Assembly: GCF_000739375.1 (NCBI RefSeq)
Contig: NZ_CP006704.1
Location: 5,146,001 to 5,210,000 of the forward strand
DNA: 64,000 nucleotides
Source: Comamonas testosteroni TK102
GTDB taxonomy: Bacteria; Pseudomonadota; Gammaproteobacteria; Burkholderiales; Burkholderiaceae_C
Reading direction: 5' to 3'
The notes beneath the pieces were generated by a model. That model worked only from the letters and a program-made list of their open reading frames with translations. It was not told the origin of the DNA and did not search any database. The position numbers were made by a program, and so were the translations under genes. Shown here piece after piece: positions 26,825-36,135 of the stretch; positions within the stretch are counted from its first letter, which is position 1, and each line of letters starts with the position of its first letter.

Positions 26825-28153
26825 ATGAGCAAGAAAGTCTTTATCAAAACCTTTGGCTGCCAGATGAACGAGTACGACTCGGACAAGATGGCCGATGTGC
26901 TGGGTGCGGCCCAGGGTTACGAGCCCACGCAGAACGTGGACGAGGCCGATCTGATCCTGTTCAACACCTGCTCGGTGCGCGAGAAGGCCCAGGAAAAAGT
27001 GTTCAGCGATCTGGGCCGCATCCGCCATCTCAAGGAAAAAGGCGTGCTGATCGGCGTGGGCGGCTGCGTGGCCAGCCAGGAAGGCGCCGAGATCATCAAA
27101 CGTGCTCCATTCGTGGACGTGGTCTTCGGCCCCCAGACCCTGCACCGCCTGCCCGAGTTGCTCAATCAGCGTGCAGCCAAGGCCAAGCCCCAGGTCGATA
27201 TCTCCTTTCCCGAAATCGAGAAGTTCGACCACCTGCCACCGGCACGCGTGGAAGGCGCTTCGGCCTTTGTCTCCATCATGGAAGGCTGCTCCAAGTACTG
27301 CAGCTACTGCGTCGTGCCCTATACGCGCGGCGAGGAAGTCAGCCGCCCGTTCGAGGACGTGCTGGTGGAAGTCGCGGGCCTGGCCGAGCAGGGCGTGAAG
27401 GAAATCACGCTGCTGGGCCAGAACGTCAACGCCTACCTGGGCAAGATGGGCGACACCAGCGAGATGGCCGACTTCGCCCTGCTGCTGGAATACGTGGCCG
27501 AGATTCCCGGCATCGAGCGCATCCGCTACACCACCAGCCATCCCAACGAATTCACGCCGCGCCTGATCGAGGCCTACGCCAGGATTCCGCAGCTGGTCAG
27601 CCACCTGCACCTGCCCGTGCAGCATGGCAGCGACAAGATTCTCATGGCCATGAAACGCGGCTACACGGCCATGGAATACAAGAGCACCATCCGCAAGCTG
27701 CGTGCCATCCGTCCCGATCTGGCCATGAGCAGCGACTTCATCGTGGGCTTTCCCGGCGAGACCGAGGAAGACTTCCAGAAGATGATGAAGCTCATCCACG
27801 ATGTGCGCTTCGACAACTCGTTCAGCTTCATCTTCAGCCCCCGCCCCGGCACGCCTGCGGCCAATCTGCACGACGACACGCCGCACGAGGTCAAGCTGCG
27901 CCGCCTGCAGGAGCTGCAGGCCGTGATCAACAGCCACATCAAGGAGATCAGCGAGGAGCGTGTCGGCACCGTGCAGCGCCTGCTGATCGAGGGCGTGAGC
28001 AAGCGTGACGGCAGCGAACTGATGGGCCGCACCTATTGCAACCGCGTGGTCAACTTCCCCGGCAACGCACGCCTGATCGGCCAGATGGTGGATGTGAAGA
28101 TTACCGAAGCCAAGGCTTACACCTTGCGCGGCGAAGTGCTGCTCAAGGATTGA
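26825..28153 (+). CDS. miaB: tRNA-2-methylthio-N6-dimethylallyladenosine synthase MiaB
   Basis: Radical-SAM methylthiotransferase acting on A37 of tRNAs that read UNN codons. The 442-aa product has the N-terminal MTTase domain with its three cluster cysteines ([19 protein letters not shown] and GVGGCVASQ). The radical-SAM motif is [18 protein letters not shown], and a C-terminal TRAM domain lies at about 375-440. All six cluster cysteines are intact. Its own terminator follows. A typical partner, phoH/ybeZ, is not adjacent here. Confidence 0.97.
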   Translation: MSKKVFIKTFGCQMNEYDSDKMADVLGAAQGYEPTQNVDEADLILFNTCSVREKAQEKVFSDLGRIRHLKEKGVLIGVGGCVASQEGAEIIKRAPFVDVVFGPQTLHRLPELLNQRAAKAKPQVDISFPEIEKFDHLPPARVEGASAFVSIMEGCSKYCSYCVVPYTRGEEVSRPFEDVLVEVAGLAEQGVKEITLLGQNVNAYLGKMGDTSEMADFALLLEYVAEIPGIERIRYTTSHPNEFTPRLIEAYARIPQLVSHLHLPVQHGSDKILMAMKRGYTAMEYKSTIRKLRAIRPDLAMSSDFIVGFPGETEEDFQKMMKLIHDVRFDNSFSFIFSPRPGTPAANLHDDTPHEVKLRRLQELQAVINSHIKEISEERVGTVQRLLIEGVSKRDGSELMGRTYCNRVVNFPGNARLIGQMVDVKITEAKAYTLRGEVLLKD

Positions 28154-28182
28154 TGGCCCGACATTCCCTGGCCTCATCTACC

Positions 28183-28216
28183 AAAAGCCTGCCGGCCATG
28201 CCGCGCAGGCTTTTTT
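28183..28216 (+). terminator. terminator of miaB
   Basis: AAAAGCCTGC and GCAGGCTTTTTT around a 14-base loop, about 30 bases after the stop codon. Confidence 0.9.
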
Positions 28217-28340
28217 CATGACTGGCTATAAATTTTGTAACAAATAGTCATGCCTTGCCGGATGGCACACGCCCTTGCAATCCGCAGCTAGGATGGTGGC
28301 CTATTGGGGCCAAGCTGCCTCGGATTGAACTCTGTACACC

Positions 28341-30653
28341 ATGAACCAAACTGCTGCACTGCAAGGCGACGCCATCTACGCCCTGCTGGATCAAGCCCAT
28401 GAGCTACTGAACGACTACAACGACGACAAGCCCGGCAGCATCAGCCGTCAGGACCGCATCGCGGCGGCGGTGGAATTGATGGGTCAGCAGAACTTTGCCC
28501 CGGCCACCGTGCAGGAGCTCGAGCGCGTGCACGACTTCTGGCTGTACCTTGATCAGCCCGAAGCGGCCAACAGCTTGCTGCAGCAGCATCGCGCTGCCGT
28601 CCTTTCCGGCGCCGACGAGCTGATTCCTGCCGAAGCAATGCTGCGCCTGAACCTCAGCGACATCCAGAGCCGCATGGGCTTTGACCAGCCCTCCGCGCGC
28701 GCCCTGCTGGGATCGGCAGCGCTGGCCATTGCCCGACTGCCCGAAGCCGTGGACAGCGACAACTACTGGCATGGCTGGCACTGGATGGCCTCGGAGCTGC
28801 AGGCCTGGGATGCAGCAGCCACCGGGCTTGAGCTGCAACGCGGCCAGGAGCGCCGCAATCCCGATCTGGCCGAAGATGCGGCCTACCTCGATGCCATCGT
28901 CTGCGTTCGCAAGGCGGAAATGGCCCACAAAGGCGGCCACGTCAGCGAGGCTGCCAGCCTGGTGCAGAACGCCATCAACCTGCTGCGCGATGCCGCCCCC
29001 GACCAGCAGGTGGACTTTGATCGCTGGATGACGCTGGCCGATCATGTGCTGCCGCTGGCTCCGCAAAGCCTGCCGGCCTTGCTCATGGCCTGCGAGCAGC
29101 AGCTCGGCGTCCTGGAAAATCCCCCGCCTTCGCAGGCCGTCAAGGCACATCGCCAGGTCAAGATCCTGCGGCTGCAGGCCCAGGCCTGCGCGCAGGCCGG
29201 TCAGCTGGAAGCGGCCCTGCAGCTGGCCCCTCAGGGACACTTTGGCCTGACGGATGATTCGGGCGATCCCTTCACCGCCTCCTGGCTGGGCTGGCTGGAG
29301 CAGACCGGCCGCTTGAAGCAAGCCGCCGATCTGGCGCTGGAGAGCGTGCTTCACGCGCGTCCCGTCTCGGCCGTCGCCGCCTTCGAGCTGGCCAAGAAGC
29401 AGTTCAGCAACGACCCGGCCAACGCCATCACCTGGGCCCTGGTTCTGGCCATCGCCCAGGCCGACGAGGACATGCGCCAGCTGCTCGCGCAGGAGGAGAT
29501 GCCGCTGCACCCGGCGGATTTCTATCTGAACATGGTGCGTGCGGCCCAGCCAGCCCATCCGGTGCTGGCCTTGCTCGACGGCCTGCGTCTGGCACGCAAG
29601 CGCCAGATGGAACAGGCCCTGCCGCTGCTGGAAATCGGCGTGGGCCAGCATCCCGAGATGGCCGACAGCGACAAGCTGCCCACGCTCTGGGCGGCGCGCT
29701 TTGCCGCACTGCCGCTGGAAGAAGCGCTGGCCAGGCCCTTCCCCGACGCCCATGGCGCGCACTGGTGCTATGCCGCCGGCGTGGTCCTGGACGATGCCGA
29801 CGATCTGGCGCCGCTGATGGGCGGCAAGAAGAAGGTGCCGGCACAGGAGGTGCGCGAGCCTCTGGTGGTGCGCTACTACGAGCAGGGCCTGGCCCGCTTC
29901 GAGCACTTCTGGACCAGCGGCCAGGGCCGCTTCAAGGACGCCGACCTGCATGTCTACTCCATGCTGTGCAACAACCTGGCCATCAAGTACCGCTTCATGG
30001 ACCGCTACGACGAGGCCGCCGAGCTGCACCACAAGGGGCTGGGCAGCAGCCCGTTTGCCGAGCACCACAACGGCCTGCTGTGGTGTGCCGTGGGCAAAGA
30101 CGACGACGCGCAGACCGTGGTCGAGGCCGAGCGCCTGTGGCATTTCGCCCAGGAGCATGGCTACAGCCGTCATGAGCCCACGCGCTATTTCTCCACCGTC
30201 GCACTGTCGCTCTACAAGCTCGACCGCGACGACGAGATCAGCATCTGGATGGAGCGTCTGGACCAGTGGTTCCACGACCTCGACGAGGACGAGCAGCGCG
30301 GGGTGCGCCGTAACTACCTGGCGTCCCTGATGTCCATGCTGGACTTTTTCTCGAGCACGCGCCCCGAGCTGGTGCTGCCGCGTCTGCGCACACATCAGCA
30401 GGAGATCGTTGCGCTGCAGGACTGCTATCCGCTGCGCCGCCTGGCCTGTGCGCTGGAAGCCTATCCCGAGCTTCTGGAAGAGTCCGTGGCGCTGCACAAG
30501 CAGGCCAACAGCTATCTGGACCAGGACGACGACGAAGACGAGCGGCGCATGTCGCAGTCCGGCATCGAGCGTGCCGAGCGCAAGCTGGCCGAGCGCGATG
30601 CCCAGGCCGGAGCTGCAGCAGCGGGTCGCAAGCCATGGTGGAAATTCTGGTGA
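28341..30653 (+). CDS. large helical-repeat protein of unknown function (first gene of cassette)
   Basis: A 770-aa soluble protein I cannot place in a named family. Sequence character is helical throughout, with repeating Leu/Ala patterns. The region 540-640 looks like tetratricopeptide repeats (NNLAIKYRFMDRYDEAAELH, followed by ALSLYKLDRDDEISIWMERL), so it may be a scaffold. The C terminus is acidic, then basic, ending KPWWKFW. No signal peptide or catalytic motif is seen. The start at 28341 has only a weak ribosome site. The 3' end overlaps the start of the next gene by 19 bases, and the third gene overlaps the second, so the three form one translationally coupled unit. Confidence 0.8.
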   Translation: MNQTAALQGDAIYALLDQAHELLNDYNDDKPGSISRQDRIAAAVELMGQQNFAPATVQELERVHDFWLYLDQPEAANSLLQQHRAAVLSGADELIPAEAMLRLNLSDIQSRMGFDQPSARALLGSAALAIARLPEAVDSDNYWHGWHWMASELQAWDAAATGLELQRGQERRNPDLAEDAAYLDAIVCVRKAEMAHKGGHVSEAASLVQNAINLLRDAAPDQQVDFDRWMTLADHVLPLAPQSLPALLMACEQQLGVLENPPPSQAVKAHRQVKILRLQAQACAQAGQLEAALQLAPQGHFGLTDDSGDPFTASWLGWLEQTGRLKQAADLALESVLHARPVSAVAAFELAKKQFSNDPANAITWALVLAIAQADEDMRQLLAQEEMPLHPADFYLNMVRAAQPAHPVLALLDGLRLARKRQMEQALPLLEIGVGQHPEMADSDKLPTLWAARFAALPLEEALARPFPDAHGAHWCYAAGVVLDDADDLAPLMGGKKKVPAQEVREPLVVRYYEQGLARFEHFWTSGQGRFKDADLHVYSMLCNNLAIKYRFMDRYDEAAELHHKGLGSSPFAEHHNGLLWCAVGKDDDAQTVVEAERLWHFAQEHGYSRHEPTRYFSTVALSLYKLDRDDEISIWMERLDQWFHDLDEDEQRGVRRNYLASLMSMLDFFSSTRPELVLPRLRTHQQEIVALQDCYPLRRLACALEAYPELLEESVALHKQANSYLDQDDDEDERRMSQSGIERAERKLAERDAQAGAAAAGRKPWWKFW

Positions 30654-31837
30654 ATCAGGTCATAGAGAAAACCGCTGCCGCCAGCGCCTACAAGGCGCGC
30701 GATGTGGTCAACGCGCCGGCCATCAAGCAGCGCATCAAGGAACGCAGCGCCGCGCGCGGCGACGCGGCCGAGGTCGCGGCCTGGCTGGGCAATCACTTCT
30801 ACCGCCATGTGGTGGGCAATCTGCAGGCCGACGAGCCGGCCGTGCTGCGCATTGGCGATATCCAGCAGTTGCAGGAGCTGACGGGCCGCCAGCAGCCGCC
30901 AGCCTGGGCGCTGGAGCGCCTGGAGCGCAGACAGGCCGGCTTCGAGCTGCCCGAGCTCTGGTGGGTGCAGCCCGACAGCGCAGCCCTGCTGGCGCTGGAG
31001 ACGCGACTGGTGGAGTTTCTCTCCACCCGCAAGGGCACTTCGCTCGAAGGCAAGCTGCAGCGCGTGAACTGCCCTCAGGCGCTGGCGCGCTGGACGCTGG
31101 AGCATCTGGCCTTCGAGAAAAAGCAGAGCAGCGGCCGTGTCGAGCACAGCTCGGGCGCCGTGCACGGGCTGCTGCGCGGCCAGCACGGCACGTTCGTGGA
31201 GTTCGACGCCACAAGTGCGCAGGTGCGCCAGGAAATGGCCTATGAGAGCCAGATGATGGGCCACTGCGTGGGCCAGTTCGCCAACCGCAAGTCCTTCAGC
31301 GGCGGCTATGGCGAGCATTACGCCGAGGGCCTGGAATCGGGGCGCATGCGGCTGTTCAGCTACCGCACGGGCACGGCCCAGCCGCGCATCACCGTCAACG
31401 CCTATGTGCAAAAGGACGGCAAGCTGCAGATCGAGCAGATCAAGGGCAAGCAGAACCGGCCTCCGATCGCGCGCTATATGCCCGATGTGGTGACCTTGCT
31501 CAACCATCTGCCGCTCAATGACGAGGTGCCCGAGGACGCGCTGTCCATGGGCATTGTGCGCCGCCCGCCCGAGGTGCTGAAGTCCCATCCGGGGCTGGCG
31601 CCCTGGTGCTCGGTGCAGGAGCTGCAGACCGACGCCGAGCAGCTGTGGCTGATGCAGCAGCACCCCGCACTGCTGCCGCAGCTCAATCTGCAGTCGCCGC
31701 TGATGCAGTGGATGGTGGCTGCACGCAAGGACTCGCTGGACAGCGAAGTCATCGAGCGCATGCCCAAATCCGCCGCGCTGAAGCAGACCTTGCTGATGGC
31801 CAGAAAGCGCCCCGGCCGTCAGGGAGTGCGCTCATGA
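30635..31837 (+). CDS. PcfJ-like domain protein (second gene of cassette)
   Basis: A 400-aa cytosolic-type protein. Residues 195-280 fit the PcfJ-like pattern: MGHCVGQF (208-215), then RLFSYRTGTAQPRITVNAYV, then EQIKGKQNRPP (267-277). PcfJ-like proteins occur on conjugative plasmids and in chromosomal loci, and their activity is unknown; the conserved His-Cys pair followed by Gln-Lys-Gly-Asn suggests a catalytic or metal site. The rest is helical and unlike anything I know. It starts inside the previous gene and its stop overlaps the next start. The match is from memory of the domain wording and is moderately sure. Confidence 0.72.
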   Translation: MVEILVNQVIEKTAAASAYKARDVVNAPAIKQRIKERSAARGDAAEVAAWLGNHFYRHVVGNLQADEPAVLRIGDIQQLQELTGRQQPPAWALERLERRQAGFELPELWWVQPDSAALLALETRLVEFLSTRKGTSLEGKLQRVNCPQALARWTLEHLAFEKKQSSGRVEHSSGAVHGLLRGQHGTFVEFDATSAQVRQEMAYESQMMGHCVGQFANRKSFSGGYGEHYAEGLESGRMRLFSYRTGTAQPRITVNAYVQKDGKLQIEQIKGKQNRPPIARYMPDVVTLLNHLPLNDEVPEDALSMGIVRRPPEVLKSHPGLAPWCSVQELQTDAEQLWLMQQHPALLPQLNLQSPLMQWMVAARKDSLDSEVIERMPKSAALKQTLLMARKRPGRQGVRS

Positions 31838-32532
31838 ACGCATGGACGATTCTCCTGCTTGTCGTGGCCCTGATTTTCTGGGTGCTGCGCGGCGGCTTCA
31901 AGCGCCTCAAGGAGGCCAAGCAGCGCGGCGACCTCATCAGCTACCAGGCCGGCAGCCAGGAGCGCAACTGGGCCCTGGCCCTGGCCCACCCCATGGCCTA
32001 CCACGCCATGCAGGGTGGCTTTGCCAGCGATCTGCATGGCGCCGACGATGCGCTGGCCAAACAGCTGCGCCCCATGATCCTGCACCACCTGGGCCTGCGC
32101 ACCGACCTCAGCGACGAACAGGTGCGCCAGCAGCTGCCCGATGCCATGCGCCAGCGCTGGTTCATGCTGGATCTGCAGCGCCTGCAGCGCAGCGACGATG
32201 CGCGCGCCGCCATGGCGTTTGCCTGCGCGCGCGTGACCTTTTTTGTGCGCAGCGCCAGGCTGCTGGACTGGGTGGACGAAGCCCTGCACTGGGACATCCT
32301 GCAGCTCAATGCCCAGCGCGCCCAGCAATGCTTCGACAGCTGGCTGGCCTTCGGCCAGGCCTATGCCCAGGGCCGCAGCCAATGGCTGGCGCAAGGCCGC
32401 AGCGATGTGCTGGGCAAGGCCTTCACGAGCGAAGAGGTGGCCCAATGGGTGACGCAGGAGCAGCACCCCTGGCATGCGATGTGCTGGAATCTGCCCCTGA
32501 GCGGCGATGGGACTGCAGCGCCCGCGGCATAG
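31834..32532 (+). CDS. DUF1266-like membrane-anchored protein (third gene of cassette)
   Basis: A 232-aa product with one N-terminal membrane helix (WTILLLVVALIFWVL) followed by a basic stop-transfer stretch. The middle and C terminus match the DUF1266 pattern seen in YbeR/YbeU: R-x3-FFVRSARLLDWVDEALHWDI, then CFDSWLAFGQAYAQGRSQW. The function of the domain is unknown. In E. coli such genes lie among Sel1-repeat and J-domain genes, which parallels the helical-repeat partner here. The ATG overlaps the preceding stop codon in ATGA and GGGAG precedes it. Confidence 0.75.
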   Translation: MNAWTILLLVVALIFWVLRGGFKRLKEAKQRGDLISYQAGSQERNWALALAHPMAYHAMQGGFASDLHGADDALAKQLRPMILHHLGLRTDLSDEQVRQQLPDAMRQRWFMLDLQRLQRSDDARAAMAFACARVTFFVRSARLLDWVDEALHWDILQLNAQRAQQCFDSWLAFGQAYAQGRSQWLAQGRSDVLGKAFTSEEVAQWVTQEQHPWHAMCWNLPLSGDGTAAPAA

Positions 32533-32545
32533 GCAGACAACGCTG

Positions 32546-32575
32546 AAAAAAAGGGACTGCCAGGCAGTCCCTTTT
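32546..32575. terminator. bidirectional terminator between the cassette and the NlpC/P60 gene
   Basis: AAAAGGGACTGC-CAG-GCAGTCCCTTTT with A-rich and T-rich flanks on both sides, between two convergent genes. Confidence 0.9.
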
Positions 32576-32594
32576 CGCATCCGCCGCGCGCCGC

Positions 32595-33203
32595 TCAGGC
32601 AAAGATGCTGCGCGCTTCGGTGAATCGCTTGGCGAAGTACACATTGTCCATGCGCACCCGCTGCACCGTCCCGCCGCTGGACGGCGCGTGCACAAACTGT
32701 CCGTTGCCGACAAAAATGCCCATATGGGAGTAGCGCCCGCCCAGGGTGTTGAAGAACACGAAGTCGCCGCGCATCAGATCGCGCCCTTCCACCGGATTGC
32801 TGGCCTGTGCCCATTGCGATGTGGTGCGGGGCAGACGGGTTTCCGTGATGCCGCCAACGGCCCACTGAATCAGGCCGCTGCAGTCAAAACCGCCCTCAGG
32901 GGAGTTGCCTCCGTAGGTGTAGGGCGTGTTGACCACCAGCATGGTGCGCGCCAGCAGGGACTCGCGCAGCTCTGCATCCAGGCTGAGCGCATTGAGAGGG
33001 CGCACCGATGAGCCGCCTTGCGCGGCAGGCCGTGGTTTGTCCCGGGTGGTGGAGCAGCCTGCCAGCAGCGCCAGCAGCGAGCCCGCAAGCAGCAGCGCGC
33101 CGCGGCGCTCCAGACATTGAGGCAGAGCTTGCCGCTGACCCGCCTCCCCGAAAGTCCTGTCTTGTAGCTTCATGGAAAGGCATGTTCTCAGAAAGCCGCC
33201 CAT
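32595..33203 (-). CDS. NlpC/P60-family lipoprotein, predicted murein endopeptidase
   Basis: A cell-wall hydrolase predicted to cut stem-peptide bonds. The 202-aa product has a hydrophobic stretch ending LLALLAGC (lipobox Cys50) and the papain-like catalytic triad: Cys108 in GGFDCSGLIQW, His160 in RYSHMGIFVGNG and the third His172 in FVHAPSSGG. The start at 33203 is preferred because AAGGTGG lies five bases upstream. It gives a long N-region, so a start at 33173 or later remains possible. It resembles the Spr/MepS and NlpC group. It is convergent with the unknown cassette and has no partner. Confidence 0.88.
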   Translation of the reverse strand: MGGFLRTCLSMKLQDRTFGEAGQRQALPQCLERRGALLLAGSLLALLAGCSTTRDKPRPAAQGGSSVRPLNALSLDAELRESLLARTMLVVNTPYTYGGNSPEGGFDCSGLIQWAVGGITETRLPRTTSQWAQASNPVEGRDLMRGDFVFFNTLGGRYSHMGIFVGNGQFVHAPSSGGTVQRVRMDNVYFAKRFTEARSIFA

Positions 33204-33242
33204 ACAGCCACCTTCTACCCACAATTACCGCGCTTCTTTACA

Positions 33243-33334
33243 AAAAAGTGAGCTGCTCTCGCTTGTCATGCCTTTGATTCAGATGCATTTTTCATCTAAA
33301 CCCATAAATCACAAGCGCAAGCAGCTCACTTTTT
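33243..33334. repeat. dispersed palindromic repeat, family A, copy 3 (best preserved)
   Basis: Two 24-base arms, 33243-33266 and 33311-33334, that pair at 22 of 24 positions (AAAAAGTGAGCTGCT at the outer end, GCTTGT at the inner end). A smaller hairpin AGATG/CATCT lies in the loop. It is in the gap between the NlpC/P60 gene and ffh and would fold into a long cruciform or RNA hairpin. Confidence 0.8.
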
Positions 33335-33392
33335 ATAGATCGCTGATCTCAAATCAAGCACACCCAACTCAGGGACAGCGAGCAAGCGCCTA

Positions 33393-33478
33393 TGCCGGCC
33401 GCGCCGCCTCGCAGAGAGGCTGTTGTCCCCTTTGGGGGCGCCCGGTCAGAGGAAGCCGCGCAGCGGCTCAGGGGGATC
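33393..33478 (-). repeat. post-stop GC-rich repeat, family B, copy 1
   Basis: Read on the ffh strand it starts about eight bases after the ffh stop codon with CCCCCTGAGCCGC, then the small hairpin GCCGCTGCGCGGC, GGCTTCC and later GGGGACAACAGCC. The same opening block recurs after two other genes in the window. Confidence 0.75.
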
Positions 33479-33483
33479 AAATA

Positions 33484-34872
33484 TCAGAACGGCAGCTTGG
33501 GCATGCCGCCGCCCATCATGCCCTTCATACCCTTCATGCCGCCCATCTTCTTCATCATCTTCATCAGGCCGCCGCCTTTGAACTTCTTCATCATGGTCTG
33601 CATCTGCTCGAACTCCTTGAGCAGGCGATTGACCTCCTGGACCTGGACGCCGGCGCCGTCGGCGATACGCTTCTTGCGCGTGGCCTTGATGATTTCAGGC
33701 TTTTTGCGCTCCTTGAGCGTCATGGAGCAGATGATGCCTTCCTTGCGCTTGATCTCGCGCTCGGCCTTGTCCATATCGACCTGACCGGCCTTGCCGGCCA
33801 GCTCTGCGGGCAGCTTGTCCATCAGGGTCGAGAGACCGCCCATCTGCTTCATCTGCTGCAGCTGCGCCAGAAAGTCGTTGAGGTCGAAGCCGTCGCCGCT
33901 CTTGAGCTTCTCGGCCATCTTCTGCGCAGCTTCCATGTCCACGCCCTTGGTGACCTGCTCGACCAGGGCCACGATGTCGCCCATGCCCAGCACGCGCTGT
34001 GCGTGGCGGTCGGCGTCAAAGACTTCCAGGCCGTCGATCTTTTCCGAGACACCGGCGAACTTGATGGGCGCGCCCGTGATCTGGCGCACCGACAGCGCCG
34101 CACCGCCGCGCGAATCGCCGTCGAGCTTGGTCAGCACGATACCGGTCAGCGGCAGCGCTTCCTTGAAGGCCTTGGCGGTGTTGACCGCATCCTGGCCCTG
34201 CATGGCATCGACCACGAACAGGGTTTCGACGGGCTTGAGCGTGGCGTGCAAATCCTTGATTTCGGCCATCAGCAACTCATCGATGGCCAGACGGCCGGCC
34301 GTATCCACCAGCAGCACATCGAAGAAATGCTTTTTGGCGTAGTCGATCGCAGCCACGGCGATATCGTGGGGCTTCTGGTCGGGCGTGGAAGGAAACCACT
34401 CGGCTCCGGCCTGGGCCGTGACGGTCTTGAGCTGCTCGATGGCCGCAGGGCGATACACGTCACCCGAGACCGTGAGCACCTTTTTCTTGCGCTTCTCGAT
34501 CAGATGCTTGGCCAGCTTGGCCGTGGTGGTGGTCTTGCCCGCACCCTGCAGGCCGGCCATCAGAATGACGGCGGGCGGCTGGGCATTGAGGTTGATGTCG
34601 GCCACGCCTTCGCCCATGGTCGCCGCCAACTCCTTGTTGACGATGGACACCAGCACCTGGCCGGGCTGCAGCGAGCTGATGACCTCCTGGCCCAGCGCCT
34701 TTTCCTTGACGCGGGCGATGAAGTCGCGCACCACGGGCAGGGCCACGTCGGCCTCCAGCAAGGCCATGCGCACTTCGCGCAGCATGTCCTGGACGTTGGA
34801 TTCGGTGATGCGGGCCTGGCCGCGCATCTCCTTGACAAGGCGCGAGAGTTTATCGGTGAGTGCGGAGGCCAT
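33484..34872 (-). CDS. ffh: signal recognition particle protein Ffh
   Basis: GTPase of the signal recognition particle, which with 4.5S RNA targets nascent membrane proteins to FtsY. The 462-aa product has the N-domain, the G-domain with GLQGAGKTTTTAKLA, DTAGRLAIDELLM and TKLDGDSRGGAALS, and a methionine-rich M-domain from about residue 300 ending GGMKGMKGMMGGGMPKLPF. The start at 34872 (MASALTDKLSRLV) matches the family; a longer frame to 35001 adds unrelated residues. A CcsA/YpjD-type gene is divergently placed, as next to ffh in many proteobacteria. Confidence 0.97.
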   Translation of the reverse strand: MASALTDKLSRLVKEMRGQARITESNVQDMLREVRMALLEADVALPVVRDFIARVKEKALGQEVISSLQPGQVLVSIVNKELAATMGEGVADINLNAQPPAVILMAGLQGAGKTTTTAKLAKHLIEKRKKKVLTVSGDVYRPAAIEQLKTVTAQAGAEWFPSTPDQKPHDIAVAAIDYAKKHFFDVLLVDTAGRLAIDELLMAEIKDLHATLKPVETLFVVDAMQGQDAVNTAKAFKEALPLTGIVLTKLDGDSRGGAALSVRQITGAPIKFAGVSEKIDGLEVFDADRHAQRVLGMGDIVALVEQVTKGVDMEAAQKMAEKLKSGDGFDLNDFLAQLQQMKQMGGLSTLMDKLPAELAGKAGQVDMDKAEREIKRKEGIICSMTLKERKKPEIIKATRKKRIADGAGVQVQEVNRLLKEFEQMQTMMKKFKGGGLMKMMKKMGGMKGMKGMMGGGMPKLPF

Positions 34873-35328
34873 AAGCAAAAAGCATTCGAAAGTTATGGAT
34901 GGACGGGAGTCGTGAGCGAGCGCAGCACGCATCTCCGGGCAGCTTGCAGGCCGAGCCTGGCGGGACCCAGACGGGCGGGACGAAGCGGCATGAACCCGCA
35001 TTTTACCCGCTGCCCTTCATGAACGATGCCCTGCAGACTTGCCGTGGCATGCCCCGGGCGCGCAAAGCCAGCGCAGCCCCTGCCCAGAGGCGGGCTGGCC
35101 CGCAAGAGAGCGATCCGGAGCGCCCTGCAAGACCTTGGGCATCGCGGGAGATTGCGCCAGCCCGGCTCCCGGCCGCCAGGCGAAAGCCCTTGGAAATGGG
35201 GTTCGGCGGCTGTGCAGGCGCTCAAACCCGGGTCGCAAGCGGCTTCGGCTGCGCTTTATGTGCAAATTTGACGCATGGCAGCATCCTGCAAAGCATGAGT
35301 GCAGGCCCGCGGCACTATCATAGAAAGC
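34873..35328. other. intergenic region between ffh and the CcsA-like gene
   Basis: A gap of 456 bases between divergent genes, GC-rich over most of its length. Open frames here lack ribosome sites and recognisable sequence. I looked for the SRP RNA and for tRNAs and found neither. It must hold both promoters. Confidence 0.5.
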
Positions 35329-36135
35329 ATGCTTTCCCAACCGCTCACTGCAGCTGGCCCCGTTGGCTGGATTCTGGCCCTGGCAGCAGCCATTGCCTAT
35401 GCCATCCCTGCACTTGCCAGCCGGCATCTGCAAGAAACCGGCGCCCGCCACTGCCTGCGCCTGGCCTGGGCCCTGCATGCCCTGCTGCTGGGCTGGGGCC
35501 TGCTGGGCGAGCAGCCGCGCTTCGGCTTCGCACCCGCACTCTCGATCACCGCCTGGCTGGTGCTGACCGTCTATGTGGTCGAGCAGCAGCTGTACCCGCA
35601 GCTGCGCTCACGCTGGCCGCTGTCCATCCTCGGAAGTGTGGCCGTGCTTCTGGCCGTGGTGTTTCCCGGCACTCCGCTGCATGTCAACGCCTCGGCCTGG
35701 CTGCCGCTGCATCTGGCCCTGGGCATTGCTTCCTACGGCCTGTTTGCCGCAGCCGTCGTGCACGGGGCGCTGATGAGCCATGCCGAGCGGCAGATGCGCC
35801 AGGGCGGGGACCATGACAGCGGACTGCCGCTGCTGACCCTGGAGCGGCTGACCTTCCGCTTTGTCGGTGCCGGCTTTGTGCTGCTGACCGCCACGCTGGC
35901 CGCAGGCTGGCTGTTTGGCGAGCAGCTCTACGGCAAGGCCTGGGTGTGGAATCACAAATCCGTTTTCTCGCTGCTGTCTTGGCTGGCTTTCGCCGTGCTG
36001 CTGTTCGGGCGCAAGCGATTTGGCTGGCGCGGCCAGAGCGCCGTGCGCGTTCTCTATATCGGCGCCATCTTTCTGCTGCTGGCCTATGTCGGCTCGCGCT
36101 TTGTGATTGAAGTCCTGCTGGAGCGCGCGGCATGA
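35329..36135 (+). CDS. CcsA/YpjD-type integral membrane protein (cytochrome c assembly family)
   Basis: A 268-aa protein with eight predicted helices. It matches the CcmC/CcsA haem-handling superfamily, especially the YpjD group next to ffh. The characteristic features are HLALGIASYGLFAAAVVHG in the middle and the tryptophan/histidine loop FGEQLYGKAWVWNHKSVFSLLSWLAF near the C terminus. The ATG at 35329 begins just before helix 1. The stop overlaps the next start in ATGA. Whether it truly moves haem is unproven; a role in ion homeostasis has also been proposed for YpjD (CorE). Confidence 0.87.
   Translation: MLSQPLTAAGPVGWILALAAAIAYAIPALASRHLQETGARHCLRLAWALHALLLGWGLLGEQPRFGFAPALSITAWLVLTVYVVEQQLYPQLRSRWPLSILGSVAVLLAVVFPGTPLHVNASAWLPLHLALGIASYGLFAAAVVHGALMSHAERQMRQGGDHDSGLPLLTLERLTFRFVGAGFVLLTATLAAGWLFGEQLYGKAWVWNHKSVFSLLSWLAFAVLLFGRKRFGWRGQSAVRVLYIGAIFLLLAYVGSRFVIEVLLERAA

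Noticed and set aside
34873..35328. Possible SRP RNA or small gene next to ffh
   Set aside because: No 4.5S-like hairpin with the conserved GNAR tetraloop region and no tRNA fold was found. Open frames lack ribosome sites.
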